The translations under genes and the position numbers were made by a program. Source: an uncultured Tateyamaria sp. (GTDB lineage Bacteria; Pseudomonadota; Alphaproteobacteria; Rhodobacterales; Rhodobacteraceae). From it: a DNA stretch of 64,000 nt. Shown here piece after piece: positions 59,542 through 64,000 of the stretch. The stretch covers positions 1 through 64,000 of the forward strand of contig CANMVD010000007.1 in NCBI GenBank assembly GCA_947501275.1, given 5' to 3'. The first letter of the stretch is position 1. Every line of letters begins with the position of its first letter. The notes beneath the pieces were generated by a model, which did no database searches, was not told where the DNA came from, and worked only from the letters and a program-made list of their open reading frames with translations.

Positions 59542-60507
59542 CTATCTGCGATCGCTCCCCAAAGGACCAGAGGGCCGCGCCCACAACGGATGGGCCACCG
59601 GATCCTTGGCACGCAGGAAGTGATGGGCAAACACATCGCGATACGAGCCATAGCGGTAGCCGTCATTGCACCCAAGATAACGTGTCAAATTGCTACGATA
59701 AAGCGTGGGCAATTGGTACCACGGCACCTTGGGATGCATATGGTGCACCACATGGAGGTTGTTGTTCAAAAACAAAAAGGCCAGCAGACCGCGATCCTCA
59801 ATGATCACAGTGCGACCGCGAACTTTCTCATGCGCCTGATGCTCCAGAAAGGTGCGGATCTTGAGGATCGATAGGGCCGCATAGGCGCATATCAGGTAAA
59901 GCCACACAGGCATCGCAGACAGCGCCACCAGCCCGGTCACGAGGGCCACTCCCGGCACATGCCAAAGCCAACCGCGCATAACCTGCCCGTCGCCCGCTTT
60001 GATCGCCGCCCAATCCGACCGCATGAAAAAAACCTGTCCAATCACAGGGCCCACGATCATGCGCCCCAGCAACGTGTTGTTGTACATCAGCACCTTACGC
60101 TGCCATCCCGGCAGGCGCTGCCACACGGCCGGGTCCAGATAATTCGTCTCGGGATCGTCATAGGGATCGGTCAGATTGGCATCCTGATGGTGCGCGAGAT
60201 GGGTGTCCCGGAACCGCAGATAGGGAATGAACAGGCCGGGGTTGATCCAGACCAGCGCCTCACTTGCCCGGCGCGACGGGAACGGGTGACCATGCAGCAC
60301 TTCGTGGGTCAGCGATGCATGCAACACCAGCGCCAGCACTGTTACAACAGCCGCAACACCCGGCGCATGTGCCGCCATAACCGTCAAACCCAGACCGAGC
60401 GCGAGGATACAGGCCAGAAACAAAAGCAACGTACCCCACTCCGTGCGGGCCGGGCGGTCTTTGGGCAATCGGCGTGAGGAAGCAACAGGTGGCAAGTCGG
60501 AGGTCAT
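59542..60507 (-). CDS. membrane fatty-acid desaturase / beta-carotene-hydroxylase-like
   Basis: A 321-aa di-iron membrane enzyme with the three His boxes: HEVLHGH (68-74), HLAHH (103-107) and HVVHHMHP (about 250). Hydrophobic segments lie between. It could desaturate or hydroxylate acyl chains or carotenoids. Divergent from an XRE regulator; an FNR-type box lies in the shared interval. Confidence 0.92.
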   Translation of the reverse strand: MTSDLPPVASSRRLPKDRPARTEWGTLLLFLACILALGLGLTVMAAHAPGVAAVVTVLALVLHASLTHEVLHGHPFPSRRASEALVWINPGLFIPYLRFRDTHLAHHQDANLTDPYDDPETNYLDPAVWQRLPGWQRKVLMYNNTLLGRMIVGPVIGQVFFMRSDWAAIKAGDGQVMRGWLWHVPGVALVTGLVALSAMPVWLYLICAYAALSILKIRTFLEHQAHEKVRGRTVIIEDRGLLAFLFLNNNLHVVHHMHPKVPWYQLPTLYRSNLTRYLGCNDGYRYGSYRDVFAHHFLRAKDPVAHPLWARPSGPLGSDRR

Positions 60508-60572
60508 ACGGCAACGTAGAGCCCCGCCCCTACGTTGCGCAGGTCGAAAATTGTTAACAAGGCCAGCAATCT

Positions 60573-60586
60573 GTGATTTAGATCAA
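60573..60586. promoter_or_regulatory. FNR/FixK-like box between desaturase and XRE regulator
   Basis: GTGAT-TTAG-ATCAA, nine of ten consensus positions of TTGAT-N4-ATCAA. Its centre is about 73 bp from the desaturase start codon, so it could act as a -41.5 activator site for that gene, but only 4 bp from the XRE start codon. A TTGTTAACAA palindrome lies at 60551-60560. Confidence 0.4.
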
Positions 60587-60589
60587 CAG

Positions 60590-61450
60590 ATGCAAGATAT
60601 TATCGACAAGCGAGACCGGGCCGCCCAATTCCGCACCCGCCTCAACCGCGCAATGCAGGACCAGAACGTCAGCCAAAGCGCGTTGGCGCGACGGATCAAC
60701 TCGGATCGCTCCACCATCTCGCAGGCGCTTACCGATGACGGCACCCGACTGCCCGGCGCACATGTGATCGGCGCCTGTGCGCAAGCCCTGGGAGTGTCCG
60801 CTGACTGGTTGCTGGGCTTGTCAGACCGCCCTGAAAGTGCCGCCGCCCTGAGCGCTGCTGCACTGTCACTCACCCATGCACCACGCGCCCTGATCGACGA
60901 ACGGATCTTTGGCTGGCACCAGGAGGCCGCAGGCTACAAGATCCGCCATGTCCCGGCCGTTTTGCCCGACATGCTGAAGACTCAAGCCATGCTGGAATGG
61001 GAGTACAGACCCCACCTGGGACGCACAACGACGCAAGCCATCAACGCCTCACGGGATCGGCTTAACTGGATGCGCGCTGCACAATCAGACTACGAAATCG
61101 CCATGCCACTGTACGAAGTCCACAGCTTTGCCGCAGGGACAGGCTATTATGGTGATCTGCCTGCAGACGTGCGGGTCGAACAGCTTGATCAACTGCACAG
61201 CCTCAGCACACAGCTTTACCCAAGGCTGCGGCTCTACCTTTTTGACCAACGCAAACTCTATTCCGCACCCATCACGATTTTCGGCCCATTGCTCGCCGTT
61301 CTCTATACAGGTGGTCACTATTTGGCATTCCGCGACCGCGAGCGGATCGAAACGCTGTCACTGCACTTTGACGAACTGGTGCGCCAGGCCGCTTTTACAG
61401 CGCGCGACATGCCCGACCACTTCGCAGAGCTGCGCAGCAGGATCCGGTAA
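60590..61450 (+). CDS. XRE family transcriptional regulator
   Basis: A 286-aa protein with an N-terminal XRE HTH (NVSQSALARRINSDRSTISQ, ALGVSADWLLGLSD) and a large C-terminal domain (about residues 90-286) of unknown ligand. The ATG at 60590 was chosen; the upstream open part is antisense to the desaturase. It is divergent from the desaturase and may control it. Ends 30 bp before repeat copy D. Confidence 0.9.
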   Translation: MQDIIDKRDRAAQFRTRLNRAMQDQNVSQSALARRINSDRSTISQALTDDGTRLPGAHVIGACAQALGVSADWLLGLSDRPESAAALSAAALSLTHAPRALIDERIFGWHQEAAGYKIRHVPAVLPDMLKTQAMLEWEYRPHLGRTTTQAINASRDRLNWMRAAQSDYEIAMPLYEVHSFAAGTGYYGDLPADVRVEQLDQLHSLSTQLYPRLRLYLFDQRKLYSAPITIFGPLLAVLYTGGHYLAFRDRERIETLSLHFDELVRQAAFTARDMPDHFAELRSRIR

Positions 61451-61479
61451 CACTGCACCAGATCGCGACCAGACAAAAG

Positions 61480-61530
61480 GGTCGGCGGGCGGGCGCATTT
61501 GCCGTCAGGCAAACAGACCGGCCCCGCCCC
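61480..61530. repeat. convergent-gene palindromic repeat, copy D
   Basis: GGTCGGCGGGCGGGCGCA, inner stem TTTGCC/GGCAAA with loop GTCA (61498-61513), and a degenerate right arm GACCGGCCCCGCCCC. It lies between converging XRE and carnitine dehydrogenase genes. Left arm is nearly identical to copies A and B. Confidence 0.75.
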
Positions 61531-61532
61531 TT

Positions 61533-63008
61533 CTAGGGCCGTTGGCCCACCGCGCGCCCAGCCCCGTCCGGCAAAGGCAGATCGGCATGTGCCGCAGCCA
61601 CACGCTCCAGCGCCGCAACAATCCGAGGCGCAGGATCAGATGGTCGGCGCGTCTCCAAACTGACATGCAACAAGAAGTGCTCGCCCGTCGCCAAAACCCG
61701 GTCCCCTTCCACCATTTCATGAAACAGATGCATCTTCTTGCCCGCACCCGCCAGCACCTGCGTGCGCACCTCAATCACTGCGCCCGCATGCACTTCATCG
61801 ACATGGCGGATATGGGTTTCGGCGGTGAAATAGCTGCCCCCGGTCGCAATGTAATCCGCATCACAGCCAATCATTTCCATGAAACGGTCCGTTGCATCAC
61901 CGAAGGCCTGCAAATACTTGGCCTCATTCATGTGACCATTGTAGTCGGTCCAATCCAAAGGCACGGCCCTGCGCACTGTCAAAAGCGGCGCGGACACATC
62001 TTCCAGATCGACGATCCGGACGCCCAATGGCGTGCCTGCACGCAGCTGCGCCTCGTGGGCATTCATCACCGCCCCCGCACCCCAGTCATTCAGCTTCAGC
62101 GCGCGCATCATGCCAACAAGGTTGTCATCACGGGCCCGCAACATCTCCGGGATACTCATATGCCCCGACTGCACGTCTGACTGCCCCGCGATCAGATCGA
62201 CCAGTTCGTCGGTAAATTCCGGCACATCCATCAACTTGGTCCACGGCCACTGCAAGGCCGGGCCAAACTGTGCCATGAAATGACGCATGCCCGCCTCACC
62301 TCCGGCAGTGCGATAGGTGTCAAACAACCCCATCTGCGCCCAGCGGATGCCAAAGCCCATGCGGATGGCCTCGTCAATCTCATGCGTCGTGGCCACGCCG
62401 TCCTTGACCAACCACAGGGCCTCGCGCCACACCGCTTCCAGAAAACGATCCGCAATGTGGGCGTCGATCTCTTTGCGCACACGTAAGGGGTAATGGCCCA
62501 CCGACCGCAAGATGCCCTCGGCTTTCTCCACCAGCACCGGATCCGTCGCATCCGACGGCACAACTTCGATCAATGGCATCAGGTAAACCGGGTTAAAGGG
62601 ATGACAGACCATGATCTGTCCGGGGCGCACCGCCCCCGCTTGCAATTCGGACGGCTTGAACCCCGACGTGGATGACCCGATCACCGCATCCGCAGGACAC
62701 GAAGCCTGCACATCCGCCAACACCTTGTGCTTGATCGCAAGGCGCTCCGGCACACTTTCCTGCACCCAATCAACACCGGCGACAGCCTCGGCCAAGTCTA
62801 CATGAAAGCTCAAAGTCCCCTCAGGCGGCAAAGCCACATCGGTAAGGCTCGGCAAGGCCCGTCGCGCCTGATGCAAAACCGGGGCCAGTTTGGCGTCAGC
62901 TTTCGGATCCGGGTCAAACACCCGCACGTCCCAGCCGTTCAGCAAAAATCGCGCTGCCCAGCCTCCGCCAATCACTCCGCCCCCGATGATAGCAGCCGTC
63001 TTCGTCAT
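61533..63008 (-). CDS. lcdH: L-carnitine dehydrogenase fused to a hotdog thioesterase
   Basis: A 491-aa two-domain enzyme. The N-terminal 3-hydroxyacyl-CoA-dehydrogenase-type half has Rossmann motif IIGGGVIGGGWAARFLLNG and SSTSGFKPSELQ, HPFNPVYLMPLIEVV. After about residue 340 a hotdog thioesterase follows (VPLDWTDYNGHMNEAKYLQA). Family knowledge: the first oxidises carnitine to 3-dehydrocarnitine, the fused domain hydrolyses betainyl-CoA to glycine betaine. The ATG at 63008 follows GGAGAG. Confidence 0.93.
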   Translation of the reverse strand: MTKTAAIIGGGVIGGGWAARFLLNGWDVRVFDPDPKADAKLAPVLHQARRALPSLTDVALPPEGTLSFHVDLAEAVAGVDWVQESVPERLAIKHKVLADVQASCPADAVIGSSTSGFKPSELQAGAVRPGQIMVCHPFNPVYLMPLIEVVPSDATDPVLVEKAEGILRSVGHYPLRVRKEIDAHIADRFLEAVWREALWLVKDGVATTHEIDEAIRMGFGIRWAQMGLFDTYRTAGGEAGMRHFMAQFGPALQWPWTKLMDVPEFTDELVDLIAGQSDVQSGHMSIPEMLRARDDNLVGMMRALKLNDWGAGAVMNAHEAQLRAGTPLGVRIVDLEDVSAPLLTVRRAVPLDWTDYNGHMNEAKYLQAFGDATDRFMEMIGCDADYIATGGSYFTAETHIRHVDEVHAGAVIEVRTQVLAGAGKKMHLFHEMVEGDRVLATGEHFLLHVSLETRRPSDPAPRIVAALERVAAAHADLPLPDGAGRAVGQRP

Positions 63009-63044
63009 TGTTTTCTCTCCTGATCGACGCACTAGCAATGCGCC

Positions 63045-63602
63045 TTAGGGGGTCTCACCCAAGCGGCTCAGATCCCATCCATAAAATTCCAGAATTTGTC
63101 GGGCCGCCTTGACCCGATCCTGCGATCCACCCGCACGACGATCCAATATCGCACCATGACTGCCCGACGCCGTGCCCAGCGCAGCGGTGCGAAAATCCGC
63201 ATCCACCCACATCACAACCAACGGCTCACCGCCCGCAACAGGGCGCAACACACCAGGCGCTTCGACTTCGTAAGCATCAGGTGGACACGCAACACAGGAT
63301 CGATCCTGAACGACCAGATCCGCAGTCGCCCCCTCTAGCGAAAAAGTCGGCGCAGCAGTCTGCGGCGCACCAAAGGAGGCAACCACATGCCAGTCACCGG
63401 CAAAACGGGTCGCATCAAACCGGGTCGTTGCACCGATGGGAGCCGTGGGATTGCGAAACGGGATCGGGCTGTCACTGGCGACAGGTGCCTGCACATCGCA
63501 TGCCGCCAGCATCAGCGCCGCGGCACATCCCAGTGCGGATGCACCGACGCGATCCAAGATCTGCGTATACTCTGCGTATAGCCTGTGCAGACCCGATCTC
63601 AC
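63045..63602 (-). CDS. lipocalin family lipoprotein
   Basis: A 185-aa precursor with lipobox LMLAACDV and a lipocalin barrel (the GxW strand FAGDWHVVASFG, then PLVVMWVDADFRTAAL). The ATG overlaps the BKACE stop by 4 bp, giving a long n-region; a later TTG would give a shorter signal. It lies within the carnitine operon between BKACE and carnitine dehydrogenase. A lipid or small-ligand carrier role is inferred. Confidence 0.85.
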   Translation of the reverse strand: MRSGLHRLYAEYTQILDRVGASALGCAAALMLAACDVQAPVASDSPIPFRNPTAPIGATTRFDATRFAGDWHVVASFGAPQTAAPTFSLEGATADLVVQDRSCVACPPDAYEVEAPGVLRPVAGGEPLVVMWVDADFRTAALGTASGSHGAILDRRAGGSQDRVKAARQILEFYGWDLSRLGETP

Positions 63603-64000
63603 CCCTTGGGCGCCCGTTTCACGAGGCCCAGTTTCTCGCGCACCTCCGCTGGCCCGATCACCCGCGCACCCATGTTTTCGATGATTGACCCGGCCCGCTC
63701 AACCAATTGCCAGTTCTCGGCCAGTACACCCTTGTCGAGCCACAGATTGTCTTCCAACCCAACGCGTACATTGCCGCCAGCCAACACAGCCGCGGCCACG
63801 TAGGCCATCTGATTACGGCCCAGCGAAAACGCGGAAAAGGTCCAGTCGTCGGGCACATTGTTGACCATCGCCATAAAGGTATTGAGATCATCTGGCGCGC
63901 CCCACGGCACCCCCATACACAGCTGAACCAACGCCGGCGCGTCTAACACGCCATCCGCAACCAGTTGTTTTGCATACCATAAATGGCCTGTGTCAAAGGC
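63599..64000 (-). CDS. BKACE family beta-keto acid cleavage enzyme, 5' end outside window
   Basis: The visible 133 C-terminal residues (FDTGHLWYAKQLVADGVLDA, QLCMGVPWGAPDD, RVGLEDNLWLDKG) are those of 3-keto-5-aminohexanoate-cleavage-enzyme (BKACE) proteins. In carnitine degradation such an enzyme cleaves 3-dehydrocarnitine with acetyl-CoA to betainyl-CoA and acetoacetate. The frame is open to the right edge; a GTG at 63949 is internal. It is upstream of and coupled to the lipocalin and dehydrogenase-thioesterase genes. Confidence 0.9.
   Translation of the reverse strand, partial: AFDTGHLWYAKQLVADGVLDAPALVQLCMGVPWGAPDDLNTFMAMVNNVPDDWTFSAFSLGRNQMAYVAAAVLAGGNVRVGLEDNLWLDKGVLAENWQLVERAGSIIENMGARVIGPAEVREKLGLVKRAPKG

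Overview
The window looks like a chromosomal segment of a marine alphaproteobacterium of the Rhodobacteraceae (Roseobacter group). Support comes from the high GC, the local gene sets (helicase/S4 protein/FdxA/CarD, RpoH, hom-glpX-recJ, TRAP transporters, carnitine and MttB-type quaternary-amine genes), a GTTC-N7-GTTC SOS box, a tRNA-His with A73 and no encoded G-1, and the short intergenic repeats typical of the group. I see no insertion sequence, prophage, CRISPR array, rRNA operon or replication origin. About 69 protein genes, two tRNAs and one probable 6S RNA fill nearly all the sequence.

Layout. 0-7.5 kb: the end of a large Pro/Glu-rich membrane protein with an in-frame hexamer repeat, 4-hydroxyphenylpyruvate dioxygenase with a divergent Lrp-type regulator, a Kef-type cation/H+ antiporter, and divergent cobT/cobS. 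7.6-12.8 kb: a minus-strand run of TPR protein, SUV3-type helicase, S4 RNA-binding protein, 7Fe ferredoxin and CarD. 12.9-19.9 kb: plus-strand SCP2 protein, lysophospholipase-like hydrolase, ligase-associated exonuclease, ATP-dependent DNA ligase, amidohydrolase, oligoendopeptidase F and a secreted protein. 20-28.3 kb: assorted housekeeping and regulatory genes (DksA-like, Gfo/Idh, M19 dipeptidase, capsule-type glycosyltransferase, AraC, rpoH, rluD, tRNA-His, GNAT).

28.3-36.2 kb: a minus-strand catabolic block with TRAP transporter (dctP-dctQ-dctM), amidase, small membrane protein, 2-hydroxyacid dehydrogenase, 3-hydroxyisobutyrate-dehydrogenase-type reductase and PhyH-type dioxygenase. 36.2-37.9 kb: a long non-coding leader and an unrecognised Cys-rich secreted protein. 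37.9-44.6 kb: SOS-controlled mmcB, a coiled-coil membrane protein with a ClpP-fold periplasmic protein, a tightly overlapping cupin/arsR/SRPBCC/SRPBCC operon behind a promoter overlapped by two operator-like sites, a probable 6S RNA, pirin, a TetR regulator and a lipoprotein. 44.7-49 kb: hom, glpX, recJ, tRNA-Glu.

49.2-57.2 kb: signalling genes. An H-NOX-family protein that lacks the proximal heme histidine is coupled to an HNOBA-GGDEF diguanylate cyclase; an MttB-family methyltransferase lies upstream; a PleD-like cyclase has lost its receiver phosphoacceptor; an ECF sigma/anti-sigma/periplasmic metal-sensor set sits behind an EF-hand protein. 57.3-64 kb: DUF983, Nudix, DMT transporter, fatty-acid desaturase and an XRE regulator, then a carnitine-degradation operon (BKACE, lipocalin, carnitine dehydrogenase-thioesterase fusion) running off the right edge.

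A structured palindromic repeat (GGTCGGCGGGTGGGCGC plus an inner hairpin) occurs four times, each time between convergent genes. With the H-NOX variant and the ArsR/SRPBCC promoter, it is one of the most interesting observations here.
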